From: PALSA-555 sp963821325
GTDB taxonomy: Bacteria; Actinomycetota; Acidimicrobiia; IMCC26256; PALSA-555
Length of the DNA: 64,000 bases
Assembly (NCBI GenBank): GCA_963821325.1
Contig: CAWGDC010000003.1
Location: forward strand, 248,001-312,000
Direction: 5' to 3'
Positions 37,360 through 46,790 of this stretch are shown in pieces. A program made the position numbers and the translations under genes. Under the pieces are notes generated by a model. It made no database searches. It saw nothing but the letters and a program-made list of their open reading frames with translations, and was not told where the DNA came from. Within the stretch, counting starts at the first letter, position 1. Every line of letters begins with the position of its first letter.

Positions 37360-40146
37360 TCAGTCGGCCAGGCCGGCGAGCCGCGGCGGCGCCGTCGGGT
37401 GGCCCCGCCGCGGCAGGTACATCAGGTGCGACGGCTTCGGCGGGCCGAGGAAGTAGCCCTGGAGGAGGTCACAGCCCAGGTCGCGCAGCCGGTCCAGCTG
37501 GTCCTGGCTCTCGATCCCCTCGGCGATGGTCTTCAGGTGCAGCGACTGGGCGAGGGTCACGATGGCCGCCACGATGGCCTGCGACTCGGGGTCGGTGCCG
37601 AGCTCCTGGACGAAGGACTGGTCGATCTTCAGCGCCTCGACCGGGAAGCGCTTCAGGTAGGCGAGCGAGGAGTAGCCGGTCCCGAAGTCGTCGATCGCGA
37701 GGTGCACGCCGACGGTCCGCAGCTCCTTCAGCGCGGTGGCGATGTGGTCCGCGTCCTCCATCAGGACGGTCTCGGTCACCTCGAGCCAGAGACGGTCGGC
37801 GTCGAGCCCCGTGTCCTCCAGGGTCGTCGCGATGGTGCTCACGAGGCCCGGGTCGGTGAGCTGGCGGGCCGAGATGTTGACGTTGAGCGACAGGTTCGGC
37901 GGGCAGCGCTGCTCGCGGGTCCAGCGGGCCACGTCGCCGCAGGCGTGCTCGAGGATGCGGCCCCCGAGCTCGGTCATCAGGCCGGTGTCCTCGGCGACGG
38001 GGATGAACTCGCTCGGGGAGACCGGGCCGAGGCCGTGGTGCTGCCAGCGGGCGAGGGCCTCGACGCCGACCACGACGCGGTCCGAGCCGCGCACGATCGG
38101 CTGGTAGTGGATCGTGAGCTCGTCGGTGTCGACCGCGCGGCGCAGGCCCTCGTGGATCAGGAGCCGCCGCGACATCGCGGCTTGCATGAGGTCGTCGAAC
38201 ACCTCGATGCGGGCCCGGCCCCGCTCCTTCGCCCGGTACATGGCGACGTCGGCGTGCGACAGCAGCACCTCGGGGGCCTGCACGCCGATGGCGTCGCAGG
38301 CGATGCCGATGCTGGCGGTGACGACGAGCTCGCGGCCCGACGGGAGCCGCACCGGCTCCTGGATCGCCTCCCCGACCTCGAGCGCGAGCTCGCGGGCCGT
38401 CGCGGGGTCGTGGATCCCGGGGCAGACGACGACGAACTCGTCGCCGGCGAGGCGGCCGAGCTCGCCGCGCTCACCGACGACCCCGGCGATGCGCTCGGCG
38501 ACGGCCTCGAGGACCCGGTCGCCGACGGCGTGACCGAACGTGTCGTTCACGATCTTGAAGCGGTCGAAGTCGATCAGGAGCAGCGCCGCCTGCACGCCCT
38601 CGCGTTCGTCGACGGCCGCCTGGTTCAGGGCCTCGAGGATCTGGTCGCGGTTGGGGAGCCGGGTCAGGGGGTCGTGGGTGGCCTGGAAGCTCAGCGCCTC
38701 CTCGACTCGCTTGCGCTCGGTGATCTCGGTGAACGAGCAGGCCACCGCGTCGCCTTGCGCCGCCCCGTCGGCCGCGAGCGGCTGGGCGCTCAGCGCGAAC
38801 CACCGCGTGACGGCCTCCCCGAGCGTCCCGATCACCACCCGGCTCTGCGGGCTCCCGGTCCGCAACGCCGCGGTGAGGGGATGATCCACCTCGGTGAGCG
38901 GGACCCCGTCCTCGGACACCGTGGGCCAGCGGTCGAGGAGCTCCCCGACGGTGAGGCCGTCGTCGAGCCAGTCGCCGATCATGGCCCGGGCGGACGCGTT
39001 CACCGACACGATGGTGTCGTCGCGGTCGACGACGATGACGCCCTCCTCGAGCGCCTCGACGACCACGCGGTAGCGGGCCTCGGCGGCCCGCCGCTCCAGC
39101 CGGGCGGTCAGGTCGGTGCACACCGCGACATGGCCGGTCTGGTCGCCGAGGTCGTCGCGCAGGGGGGCGAGCGCGACGTTCACGGTCAGGGTGGTGCCGT
39201 CGGCCCGTCGGTGCTCGACCGCGCCGGCGCGGGTCGTCCCGTCGGCCTCGACCGCCTCCGGACCGAGGACGTGGCCGACCGTGCGCCCGACGGCCTCGAC
39301 CGCTGAGCGGCCGTACAGCGCCTCGGCGGCGGGGTTCCAGCCGCGGATCGTGCCGTCGAGGTCGGCGGCAACGACGGCGTCGGTCACGTGAGTGATGAGG
39401 CTGGCCTGGTAGCGCAGCGCCGCCTCGGCGCGGCGCCGCTCGGCCATGCTGCGCAGGATCACCTGGTGGGCGATGTCACCGTCCCAGTCGATGCAGACGC
39501 TGATCGACTCGTAGGGACGCGGGGTGCCGTCGGGTCCGAGCAGCAGCACGTCGCTCGGCTCGGACACCATGCCCGGCTCGGTCAGCCCGGCGATGCGCTC
39601 CATCGTGTCCTCGAGCGACGACGGGTGGATGAAGTCGAGGATGCCGCGCCCCACCCACTCGCTCGGGTCCTTCACCCCGGCGACCTTCAGCGTCGCCGGG
39701 CTCACGTAGCGCACGATCCCGTGCTGATGCACGACGACCGGGTCCGGGTTCAGCTCGACGATGCGCCGGTAGCGGTCCAGGACGCCGCGCAGCTCGCGCT
39801 CGCCCCGGCGCTGCTCCGAGACGTCGGTGACGATCCCGACGACGCCGGCCACCGACTCGTCTCGTCCGTACAGCAGCCGGGCCTGGACGCGCAGGTCCAC
39901 GGCGTCGCCGGCGCGGTCCTCGACGGTGCGGTGCAGGTCGTAGTGGTCCCACGGGGCCCCCTGGCGCGCCGCGACGAGGACCGGCTCGAGCAGCTCGGCG
40001 CCCCCGGCCTCGTGCAGGTTCAGCGCGTCGCCCGGGTCGTCGAACCAGTAGACGACGTCGGTCGGCAGGTCGTACTCGAAGCTCGCGACCCGCCAGAGCC
40101 GCGCCATCGGGTCGGCCCGCTCGAGGTCGAGCGTGTCAGGTCCCAC
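37360..40146 (-). CDS. PAS-PAS-PAS-GGDEF-EAL protein (c-di-GMP turnover)
   Basis: A 928-residue cytoplasmic signalling protein with about four PAS-like segments (VVHQHGIVRYVSPATLKVAG; VVAADLDGTIRGWNPAAEAL; VVDRDDTIVSVNASARAMIG), a GGDEF domain and a C-terminal EAL domain. The cyclase signature reads RLAGDEFVVV, so the first Gly is Ala, and no RxxD inhibition site precedes it. The EAL domain keeps VEALARW, SLNVNISARQL, DDFGTGYSSL, LKIDQSF, IAEGIES and QGYFLGPP, so it should be an active c-di-GMP phosphodiesterase. Start is GTG or the ATG 13 codons later. No membrane segments. Confidence 0.92.
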   Translation of the reverse strand: MGPDTLDLERADPMARLWRVASFEYDLPTDVVYWFDDPGDALNLHEAGGAELLEPVLVAARQGAPWDHYDLHRTVEDRAGDAVDLRVQARLLYGRDESVAGVVGIVTDVSEQRRGERELRGVLDRYRRIVELNPDPVVVHQHGIVRYVSPATLKVAGVKDPSEWVGRGILDFIHPSSLEDTMERIAGLTEPGMVSEPSDVLLLGPDGTPRPYESISVCIDWDGDIAHQVILRSMAERRRAEAALRYQASLITHVTDAVVAADLDGTIRGWNPAAEALYGRSAVEAVGRTVGHVLGPEAVEADGTTRAGAVEHRRADGTTLTVNVALAPLRDDLGDQTGHVAVCTDLTARLERRAAEARYRVVVEALEEGVIVVDRDDTIVSVNASARAMIGDWLDDGLTVGELLDRWPTVSEDGVPLTEVDHPLTAALRTGSPQSRVVIGTLGEAVTRWFALSAQPLAADGAAQGDAVACSFTEITERKRVEEALSFQATHDPLTRLPNRDQILEALNQAAVDEREGVQAALLLIDFDRFKIVNDTFGHAVGDRVLEAVAERIAGVVGERGELGRLAGDEFVVVCPGIHDPATARELALEVGEAIQEPVRLPSGRELVVTASIGIACDAIGVQAPEVLLSHADVAMYRAKERGRARIEVFDDLMQAAMSRRLLIHEGLRRAVDTDELTIHYQPIVRGSDRVVVGVEALARWQHHGLGPVSPSEFIPVAEDTGLMTELGGRILEHACGDVARWTREQRCPPNLSLNVNISARQLTDPGLVSTIATTLEDTGLDADRLWLEVTETVLMEDADHIATALKELRTVGVHLAIDDFGTGYSSLAYLKRFPVEALKIDQSFVQELGTDPESQAIVAAIVTLAQSLHLKTIAEGIESQDQLDRLRDLGCDLLQGYFLGPPKPSHLMYLPRRGHPTAPPRLAGLAD

Positions 40147-40375
40147 CGTCGTCCCCTCGACGTCCCCGTCTCACAGCAATAGGCCTCGGCCAGAACCTCG
40201 CGCCGGTTTATCCCCAGGCTCCGGAGGGCCCCCGAAATCCGGCCACAGAGGCCACAGTGGCCCCAGCCGCATCACGGTAGCACTCACCGTGGGCGACGAC
40301 GCGCGCTCAGCGGCAAGCACCTCGGGAGAACGCCGTGGGGAGGTGACCGTTTCGGCCGGGATCCTCGACCGTGGG

Positions 40376-40404
40376 CGGGCCCCGGGCCGGCCCGCCGGGG
40401 CCCG
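40376..40404 (-). terminator. Strong GC hairpin after the ketosynthase gene
   Basis: A perfect 10-base inverted repeat (cgggccccgg / ccggggcccg) with a 9-base loop lies nine bases beyond the stop codon of the ketosynthase gene. There is no U-tract. Position and strength suggest a transcription terminator. Confidence 0.5.
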
Positions 40405-40412
40405 GGGCCGGG

Positions 40413-41591
40413 TTAGGCGCCGGGCTCGTCGAGGACGAGCGCCGTGTTGTAGCCGCCCATCCCGATGGAGGACTTGAAGGTGGCGCCGGGCTGGCGCTCG
40501 ACCGGCCCGGAGAGCAGGCGGGGATGCCCGGGCGCGACCGTGGGCGGCGCGGGGATCGTCCCCTCCTCGTAGGCCAGACACGAGATCGCGACCTCGACGG
40601 CCGCGGCGGCGCCCTGGCAGTGGCCGACGAGCGGCTTGAACGAGAAGATGCCCTCGGCGTGCGGGAACAGCTCGTCGAACAGCGCCGCCTCGGCACCATC
40701 ACACTGGCGCGTGCCGGGACCGTGGGCGTTGAAGTAGACGACCTCGTCCGGCGCGACCCCCGAGTTCCGCAGCGCCGCGTTGTAGCAGGCCCGGATCTGC
40801 TCCGGCTTCGCTGCCAGGGAGATCGCGTGGTGCGCGTCGTGGCTCATCGCGCCGCCGCGCACGTCCGCGTAGGCGCCCGCGGGCCGGCCGGACACGATGA
40901 GCCCGACCGAGGCCTCGCCGCCGACGAAGCCACGGCTGCCCTCCTGGAACGGGCGGCAGGCGTCGAGCGGCGGGCGGTCGACGATCACGACGCCGAGGTC
41001 CACGAAGGAGCGGGCGTTCTCCGGCGTCCCCGAGACGTCGGTGGCGACGACCAACACGTCGTCGACCATCCCCGCGTCGATCCACATCTTGGCGGTGAGC
41101 AGCGCCGCGTTCCCCGAGGCGCACATCGCCACGACGCTCATGCAGGGCCCATGGAAGCCGTGCTCGATCATGAGGCCGGTGATGGCGGTGGAGGGCATGA
41201 GGCGCACGTACTCCCGTCGGCTGGCCCGGCCGCCCTTCACGCCGTAGAAGTCACGCCACAGCTCGACCTCGGAGAGCACGACGGCGTGGACCAGCCCCAC
41301 CGTCGGCCCGGGCCGCCAGCCGCGCTCGCGGGCGTCCTCGACGGCCTCGCGGGCCGCGGCCCGCAGCGACCGGGTGAACTTGCTCTCCCCGCTGACGCCG
41401 CCCTCGTCGGGGATGATCGAGACGTAGATCGAGTCCTGATCGAAGAGGGACCCGTAGCCGGGGGTGAGCCGCACCGCGGGCTCGCTGCGCAGGAGCCCGT
41501 CCCAGAGGTGCTTCTTACCCCAGCCGTAGCCGGTCACCGTGCCGATCCCGCAGATCGACGGGACCGGACCACTCGGCCCCTGCCTCTCCAT
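40413..41591 (-). CDS. Beta-ketoacyl-ACP synthase-like (KAS II fold) condensing enzyme
   Basis: A 392-residue thiolase-fold condensing enzyme with the complete KAS triad: Cys157 in MSVVAMCASGNAAL, His290 in VYFNAHGPGTRQCD and His324 in KPLVGHCQGAAAAVE. SSIGMGGYNTALVL matches the C-terminal nucleotide-like loop of KAS II enzymes (usually FGFGGHN), here diverged. The N-terminus ICGIGTVTGYGWGKKHLWDG lacks the usual VVVTGMG start, so it is probably a standalone actinobacterial KAS used in special lipid or polyketide assembly. It lies upstream of nothing obvious on its strand; the double-hotdog thioesterase gene is 66 bases behind it. Confidence 0.85.
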   Translation of the reverse strand: MERQGPSGPVPSICGIGTVTGYGWGKKHLWDGLLRSEPAVRLTPGYGSLFDQDSIYVSIIPDEGGVSGESKFTRSLRAAAREAVEDARERGWRPGPTVGLVHAVVLSEVELWRDFYGVKGGRASRREYVRLMPSTAITGLMIEHGFHGPCMSVVAMCASGNAALLTAKMWIDAGMVDDVLVVATDVSGTPENARSFVDLGVVIVDRPPLDACRPFQEGSRGFVGGEASVGLIVSGRPAGAYADVRGGAMSHDAHHAISLAAKPEQIRACYNAALRNSGVAPDEVVYFNAHGPGTRQCDGAEAALFDELFPHAEGIFSFKPLVGHCQGAAAAVEVAISCLAYEEGTIPAPPTVAPGHPRLLSGPVERQPGATFKSSIGMGGYNTALVLDEPGA

Positions 41592-41657
41592 CCCACTTCC
41601 CCTTCGTGCCGCGGCGCCGTCGCGGCCCCCAACGCCAAGGGTGTGCGCGACAACACG

Positions 41658-42665
41658 CTACGTCCTCAGCCCCCGTTGTGCCAGACCGCCGCGGGGGCCG
41701 GTGGGGGCGGCGGGGGGTCGGGCCGCGGCCGACGCGGTCAGGAGCGCCACCCGCCGGCCGTCGGCGTCCGTGACCTCGGCCGCGGCGATCACCGTCGTAC
41801 GACCCCGGTGGAGGACCCGGCCCCGGGCCAGGAGCGCCGTGCCGTCGGGGGGCACGGGTCGCAGCAGGTTGACCTTCAGGTCCACGGCGGTCAGCGCCCC
41901 CCCGGGCGCGACCGTTGTCTCGGCCGCGGCCTGCGCGGCCCGGTGCGCGACCATCGCGAGCACGCCGCCCTGCAGGGTGCCGGCCGGCCCGCACAGCCAC
42001 CGCACACCCGGCAGCGAGACCGTCGCGACCCCGTCGCCGGCCTCCACGACGGTGAGCCCGAAGAGCCGCTCGACCGGTGGTCGCCCCGGGTCGTCGTCGA
42101 CCGGACGCTCGTACGGGTCGGGTCGCCGGGCTGCTGCATCGCTCGCCGGCACGTCGGCCGGGTCGTCCGGGTCGGACACCTCGGGGACTGGGGGGAACAC
42201 GGTGCAGCGCGCGGTGGCGTGCGCGACGAGCCCGCCGTCGTCGTCGGTGACCCGCGCCGTGGACAGCGCCAGCGTCGGGCTGGTGTGGACGCAGCGACCG
42301 ACCGCCGTCACCTGCCCGCCGGGCACGACGTCGCGGACCCACGTCATCGACAGCTCAGCGGTCGTGTACAGCGTCGCCGCGGGCAGGGTGGTGTGGATCG
42401 CCGAGCCGAGCGCGCTGTCGGTGGGGATGATCAGCGCGCTCGGGCTCACGACGCCGGACCCCGCGTCGAGCCACGCCGAGAGCGGCAGGACGCACGTCGC
42501 GCTGCCGGCGTCCACGTGGGTGAGGTGCATGCCGGTGAGATGCGCGATCGGCGCCCACCGGTCGGTTCCCTCGAGGTAGGTGCGCAGCAGCTCGAGGCCG
42601 GGCAGCCGCAACAGCGACGGGTCGAGGAACGAACCGGCGGCCGGCTCCGCCTCGACGTCGAACAC
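41658..42665 (-). CDS. Tandem hotdog (PaaI-like thioesterase) protein
   Basis: A 335-residue protein with two hotdog domains. The first contains WAPIAHLTGMHLTHVDAGSA and STPALG-type loop SPSALIIPTDSALGSAIH. The second has RLFGLTVVEAGDGVATVSLP and GTLQGGVLAMVAHRAAQAAA, the PaaI-like GG-hinge region. A linker rich in Asp and Pro joins them. Such double-hotdog proteins hydrolyse or bind acyl-CoA. It lies between the ketosynthase and a MaoC-like protein on the same strand, so the three may form a lipid-modifying unit. Substrate unknown. Confidence 0.82.
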   Translation of the reverse strand: MFDVEAEPAAGSFLDPSLLRLPGLELLRTYLEGTDRWAPIAHLTGMHLTHVDAGSATCVLPLSAWLDAGSGVVSPSALIIPTDSALGSAIHTTLPAATLYTTAELSMTWVRDVVPGGQVTAVGRCVHTSPTLALSTARVTDDDGGLVAHATARCTVFPPVPEVSDPDDPADVPASDAAARRPDPYERPVDDDPGRPPVERLFGLTVVEAGDGVATVSLPGVRWLCGPAGTLQGGVLAMVAHRAAQAAAETTVAPGGALTAVDLKVNLLRPVPPDGTALLARGRVLHRGRTTVIAAAEVTDADGRRVALLTASAAARPPAAPTGPRGGLAQRGLRT

Positions 42666-42716
42666 GGACGCGGACGCTATCCGGATTGTGGCCGACCGCC
42701 GGCCGGGCCGGCGGTG

Positions 42717-43218
42717 TCAGTCCGCCAGGAGCAGGATGTAGGTCGCCTCGTCCGTCACCACGGGCTCGCCGTGCGCCGACCACCGCGTCTGCACGCGGGT
42801 CATGACCATCGTCCCCTGACGGCTCGGCTTCTCGACCGGCTGCCCGACCCGCATGCGTCCCTCAAGCACCTCGCCGACCTGAACCGGACGGTGGAAGGTG
42901 AAGCTCTGCTCCCCGTGGAGGAACACGCCGTCCGGCGCGGCGCCGCGCTGGAAGAGGTCGGCGCCGGGCGGCATCAGCGACGGCACCGCGCCCGACGGTG
43001 ACGCCGAGCGCGCAGGTGTAGAGCCACGCGAAGCTGAACGTGAGCGGCACCGCGCCGTCGGGTGACCCCTCGACGGCCGCGTACCGCGGGTCGTCGTCGC
43101 ACACGGCGCGGGCGAACGCCCACACCGCCGACCGGTCGATCCGCACCGACACGGCCGGCCCCCAGTCCCCGAACTCGGGCGGCACGACCGGATCGGACGG
43201 CGGGCGCGGATCGGTCAT
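42717..43218 (-). CDS. FAS1-like/MaoC N-terminal hotdog dehydratase-domain protein (frameshifted)
   Basis: About 166 residues after repair: MTDPRPPSDPVVPPEFGDWG, RIDRSAVWAFARAVCDDDPR and PLTFSFAWLYT in one frame, then FLHGEQSFTFHRPVQVGEVL and VMTRVQTRWSAHGEPVVTDE in the next. This is the (3R)-hydroxyacyl-dehydratase-like hotdog with the typical FLHGEQxFxxHRP string. One extra base near 42,985 splits it. ATG at 43218. It probably pairs with a MaoC partner elsewhere, since the N-terminal type lacks the catalytic Asp-His motif. Confidence 0.8.
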
Positions 43219-43369
43219 GGGCACGGTCTCCTCGTCACGGCCACGGTGCCGAGCGCAGCCTCGCGGGCCCGCGTGCCGACCGGTGGTACCAGCCCCACCC
43301 GTCACACCAGGAGAGGTCCGACGCCGCGCCGGGACCGGTGGGTCGTGGCGCGGCTCGCGGACCGCGGCT

Positions 43370-43638
43370 TTAGGGCTGGATGACGTCGACGACCGGCATG
43401 ATCGCAGGCTCCCCGCCGACCCCGAGCTCCTCGAGGATCGGGGTGAGGTACGGGACGAAAGCGTCCCAGTCGGCCTGGCTCTCCCAGACGTCGAAGACCA
43501 TCAGGTGCCCGTCCTCACCGAAGCACGAGTGGTGCTTAAGCCCTTGGCCGCGGCGCGCCGCTCGCCTCGAGCTTGCCGCCGATCTGCTCGATACTGCGCC
43601 TTGGTCAGGGCGTCCGGATGGAGGTACACGGCGATCAT
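43370..43638 (-). CDS. ABM-like small dimeric barrel protein (frameshifted)
   Basis: About 90 residues after repair. MIAVYLHPDALTKAQYEQIG is followed by HHSCFGEDGHLMVFDVWESQ and then ADWDAFVPYLTPILEELGV and PAIMPVVDVIQP. Indels near 43,590 and 43,545 disturb the first half. ATG at 43638 follows GAGGAG. The pattern matches the 99-residue protein near 3.9 kb, so the two are paralogues of a ferredoxin-like alpha+beta barrel family. The function of this branch is unknown. Confidence 0.7.
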
Positions 43639-43794
43639 CGATGGTGCTCCTCGGTCGTGGGTGAGGCGGGACCCTAACGGGTTTCGTCGACGGGGGGTGC
43701 GGCGCCGTGGGCGTGGCGCGGCCCGCGACGGGGCCGTCCGCACCGGAATCCTGCCCGGCGTCGGCGGCCGCGTTCGGCGGCCGCGCCGCGCGGG

Positions 43795-44310
43795 TTAGCC
43801 GGTGGGGCTGGCTTGGGACAGGACGTCGTTGGGGTCGTCGACGACGATCGTGCCGGCGATCTTGTCCCACAGCTGCTGGCGGTCCTGGTCCCAGAGCAGC
43901 ATGAAGTCCAAGACGACGGTGGCGACGAAGCACAGCGAGCCGATCACGGCGCCGACGAGCAGCCACTTGCCGACCAGCTCGCGGAGCGCCATCGTCCCGT
44001 AGCTGGCGCGGAGCCCCGTGTCCTTCTTCACGACCTTCATCTTGAGCAGCTGCTTGCCCGGTGACACCGAGCGGCCCCAGACGATCAGGGACCAGATGAG
44101 CCAGCCGATGAAGAGCGTGACGACGGCGAGCAGCGCGTCGAGGAGATAGCCGCCGAGGCGGCGCCCCACGCTGCTGACGACCACGCCGGCGGGCAGCGGT
44201 GTCCCGGCCGCGGGCCCGACGGCGCCGCCCGCGGCGGGAGGCATGTTGCCCATCGGTGGCGGTGGGGGGGGCGGCGGTGGGCCGGGGGGCGGCGGCGGAA
44301 CCTGGCTCAC
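43795..44310 (-). CDS. RDD-family membrane protein with poly-proline N-terminus
   Basis: 171 residues. A proline-rich cytoplasmic tail (VPPPPPGPPPPPPPPP) is followed by the RDD core: RRLGGYLLDALLAVVTLFIG with the R..D pair, a second helix, and KQLLKMKVVKKDTGLRASYG, then helix LLVGAVIGSLCFVATVVLDF. Three transmembrane segments are expected. GTG at 44310 follows AAGGAG. RDD proteins are small membrane proteins of mixed or unknown role, some acting as ion antiporters. It is the last gene of a long minus-strand run that includes the sulfoquinovose genes, though separated from them by 224 bases. Confidence 0.88.
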   Translation of the reverse strand: MSQVPPPPPGPPPPPPPPPMGNMPPAAGGAVGPAAGTPLPAGVVVSSVGRRLGGYLLDALLAVVTLFIGWLIWSLIVWGRSVSPGKQLLKMKVVKKDTGLRASYGTMALRELVGKWLLVGAVIGSLCFVATVVLDFMLLWDQDRQQLWDKIAGTIVVDDPNDVLSQASPTG

Positions 44311-44534
44311 GGGGAACTCCTTCGGTTCACAAGACGGGTGGGCGACGGATCAGTGCCGGGATTCGCGGGGTGAGCGACCGCGTGATGCCGCGACCTCCGG
44401 GCCGCGGCCACCTCGCTCCATCGATCACCGCCATGCGGCTGGTCCGCTCCTCGCTCTGGTCGTTGTCCGTTCGAGCGACGCGGGACGCTACCCGGCCGTC
44501 GCGACCGCGGCAAGGACGGTGCGGCGGGCCGACA

Positions 44535-46790
44535 TCACGACCGGGCGGGGCTCGCGCTCACTTCGGCGGTCGCGTCGTGGCGCCGGGCGCGGTCGCCGCG
44601 GTGACGGAGCCATGTGCCGATGAGCACCCGTCCGTAGCTGGCGCCGTAGCGGAGGGCATGGCCCTTCTTGCTCCGGCCCTGCGCACGCACCCGCTGGGTC
44701 ATCGGCACCTCGGTGATCCGGTAGCCGTGCGCGATCGCGGCCATCAGCAACTCCGACGACTGGTACTGGGCTTGGCGCAACGTGAGCGACGCCGGGACCT
44801 CCGCCGTCATAGCCCGGAAGCCGAACGAGGTGTCGGTGATGCGCCGGCCCGTCAGGCGGCTGGCGACCCACGCGAAGACGCGCGAGCCGAGACGCCGAAC
44901 CTGGTCTGTGGTCTCTTGATGGCCGAGCCAGCGCGAGCCGGTGACGAAGTCGGCGGTGTCGTCGACGAGCGGCCCGAGGAGCCTGCCCAGCTCGGTCCCG
45001 ACGTACTGCCCGTCGGCGTCGGTCGTGACGATGTATCGGGCCCCGCCCCGACCCGCGAGGCGGTAGCCGACACGCAGCGCCACGCCTTGGCCGCGGTTCC
45101 GGGACAGCACACACACCCTCGCGCCATGGCCGGCCGCCACGTCGGCCGTGGCGTCGGTCGCGCCGTCGACGACGACGAGGGTGTCGACCCCGAGGCCGGC
45201 GCACGCGGTCGGCAGCTCGTCCAGGACCGCGCCGATGCTGGCCGCCTCGTTGAACGCAGCGACCACGACAACGACCGGTGCGAACGCGACGAGCCCGTAC
45301 CGGGCGTCGAACGCGGCGATCGCGGCCGGGTCCGGCTCGACCGGCGCGGTGGCCTGCCGCGTCATCCGTGACCCGAGGAGCGCGCTGAGGCCGAGCACGC
45401 CCGCAAGCGGCCCGAGGACCAGCCCGGGGAGCTGGTAGCGCCACGAGAACTCGAACACGTCGGCGGTGAGCAGGACGCCGAGCCCGGCCAGGGAGGTGAG
45501 GAGGCAGGCGGCGCGGAGCGAGGAGCGGCGGGCGCGGCCGACACCGGCCGCGGCGAGGAGGCCCAGCGCGAACCCGACCGCGACGAAGGGGCCGGGCAGG
45601 TAGCCGCCGTTCAGCTGGTAGTCGCGCAGGACGCCCGCCAGGGTCCGGTTGACCGCCGGTCCCCCACCCCCGTGGAGCGCGATCTCCTCCGTCGGGTACA
45701 GCGGCGGGAACACCGGGTAACGCAGCTGGAACTGCCAGCGGCTCACGGCGACGTCTTGGGTTCGCGAGCTTCGGGACCAGCTGAAGCTGTGCACGAGGTC
45801 GCTGGCGATCGCCCGCACGAGGTCGAGGGGCTGCTGTCGGAAGACCCGCAAGGCGAAGTCGCGTTCGACCTCGGAGGCGGTCATCCCGGCGGGTGCTCGG
45901 ATGCGGTTGAGCAGGGACAGGTCGTGCGCGTACCGGTCAGCGACCGGGTAGTTGCGCGGGCCGGTCGGGCACAGGACGCGCTCGTACGAGGGGACCGAGA
46001 TCGTGGCGCAGTCGGCGATCGCCGCCGCCCGGCCGTACATGACGCCGTCCTGGCCGCCGACCAGGCCCGCGCTGCTGCTGACCGCTGAGTAGTAGGCGGC
46101 GTAGACGAGCACCGGCGCCGCGAACGCGGCGACCACGACGACCATCCGACGCCAGCGCAGCCCGGCCGACGTGGCCATCACGGCGTACAGCGCCGCGGGG
46201 ACGACGAGCGCGATCCCGACCGTGCGCACCGAGACGGCGATCCCGAGCAGCAGTCCCCCGATCAGGAGCGCGCGGCGCGACGGCGGACGTCGCCACAGGA
46301 GCACGAGCAGGCCGGCGACGACCAGCGCCTCGAAGAGGGTGTCGGACATGATGTTCTGCTCGATCTGGATCTGGTACGCGTCGAGCAGGAGCGGCGCGAC
46401 GGCGAGGGCCGCGAGCCACGGGCGCACCCCGTGTCGGACCAAGAGCGCGTAGATCGCGACGGCCATGCCGAGGCCGAGCAGGTGCTGGAGGCCGGCGACC
46501 GTCGCCAGGTTGCCGACCCAGAGCACGGGCTTCAGCAGGATCGTCGGGTACCCGATCGGGTCGAGCGTGCGCGGATCGAGGTTCCGGACGTTGGTGAGGT
46601 AGTTCCACGAGTCGACGAAGAGGAGCGCCGGTCGGTAGGCGATCAGGGCCATGACCCGCATCGCCGTGCCGGCGACCATCGCGGCGAGGAAGACCCCGTG
46701 GCGACGGAGCAGCCTGGGCCAGCTGTTCCGCCGCGCCGGGGCGTGGACCGCGAGGTCGGTGGCCGGGCGGACGAGCTGGTCGACCGTCAC
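44535..46790 (-). CDS. GT-C membrane glycosyltransferase fused to a GT2 polyprenyl-phosphate-sugar synthase-like domain
   Basis: About 751 residues. The N-terminal 480 residues are a GT-C (GT39/ArnT-like) transferase with about ten membrane helices; the first external loop holds an acidic residue in LLFVDSWNYLTNVRNL. The C-terminal 270 residues are a soluble GT2 domain like dolichyl/polyprenyl-phosphate-mannose synthases: VVVVVAAFNEAASIGAVLDE, NRGQGVALRVGYRLAG, TTDADGQY (the metal-binding DAD) and DTSFGFRAMTAEV. The GTG at 46790 overlaps the upstream epimerase stop (GTGA), so they are coupled. The fusion suggests one protein that loads a sugar on a polyprenyl phosphate and transfers it outside the membrane. 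Sugar identity is inferred from the neighbouring UDP-sulfoquinovose synthase. Confidence 0.88.
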   Translation of the reverse strand: MTVDQLVRPATDLAVHAPARRNSWPRLLRRHGVFLAAMVAGTAMRVMALIAYRPALLFVDSWNYLTNVRNLDPRTLDPIGYPTILLKPVLWVGNLATVAGLQHLLGLGMAVAIYALLVRHGVRPWLAALAVAPLLLDAYQIQIEQNIMSDTLFEALVVAGLLVLLWRRPPSRRALLIGGLLLGIAVSVRTVGIALVVPAALYAVMATSAGLRWRRMVVVVAAFAAPVLVYAAYYSAVSSSAGLVGGQDGVMYGRAAAIADCATISVPSYERVLCPTGPRNYPVADRYAHDLSLLNRIRAPAGMTASEVERDFALRVFRQQPLDLVRAIASDLVHSFSWSRSSRTQDVAVSRWQFQLRYPVFPPLYPTEEIALHGGGGPAVNRTLAGVLRDYQLNGGYLPGPFVAVGFALGLLAAAGVGRARRSSLRAACLLTSLAGLGVLLTADVFEFSWRYQLPGLVLGPLAGVLGLSALLGSRMTRQATAPVEPDPAAIAAFDARYGLVAFAPVVVVVAAFNEAASIGAVLDELPTACAGLGVDTLVVVDGATDATADVAAGHGARVCVLSRNRGQGVALRVGYRLAGRGGARYIVTTDADGQYVGTELGRLLGPLVDDTADFVTGSRWLGHQETTDQVRRLGSRVFAWVASRLTGRRITDTSFGFRAMTAEVPASLTLRQAQYQSSELLMAAIAHGYRITEVPMTQRVRAQGRSKKGHALRYGASYGRVLIGTWLRHRGDRARRHDATAEVSASPARS

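Noticed and set aside
40147..40412. Gap between the ketosynthase and PAS-GGDEF-EAL genes examined for small RNAs or tRNA
   Set aside because: Apart from the hairpin near 40.4 kb, no tRNA-like cloverleaf, riboswitch motif or open frame was seen.
44311..44534. A possible short gene coupled to the glycosyltransferase fusion (MSARRTVLAAVATAG, then a stop)
   Set aside because: The TGATG overlap and signal-like start are suggestive, and one indel would extend it to about 70 residues, but there is no motif and it could be chance.
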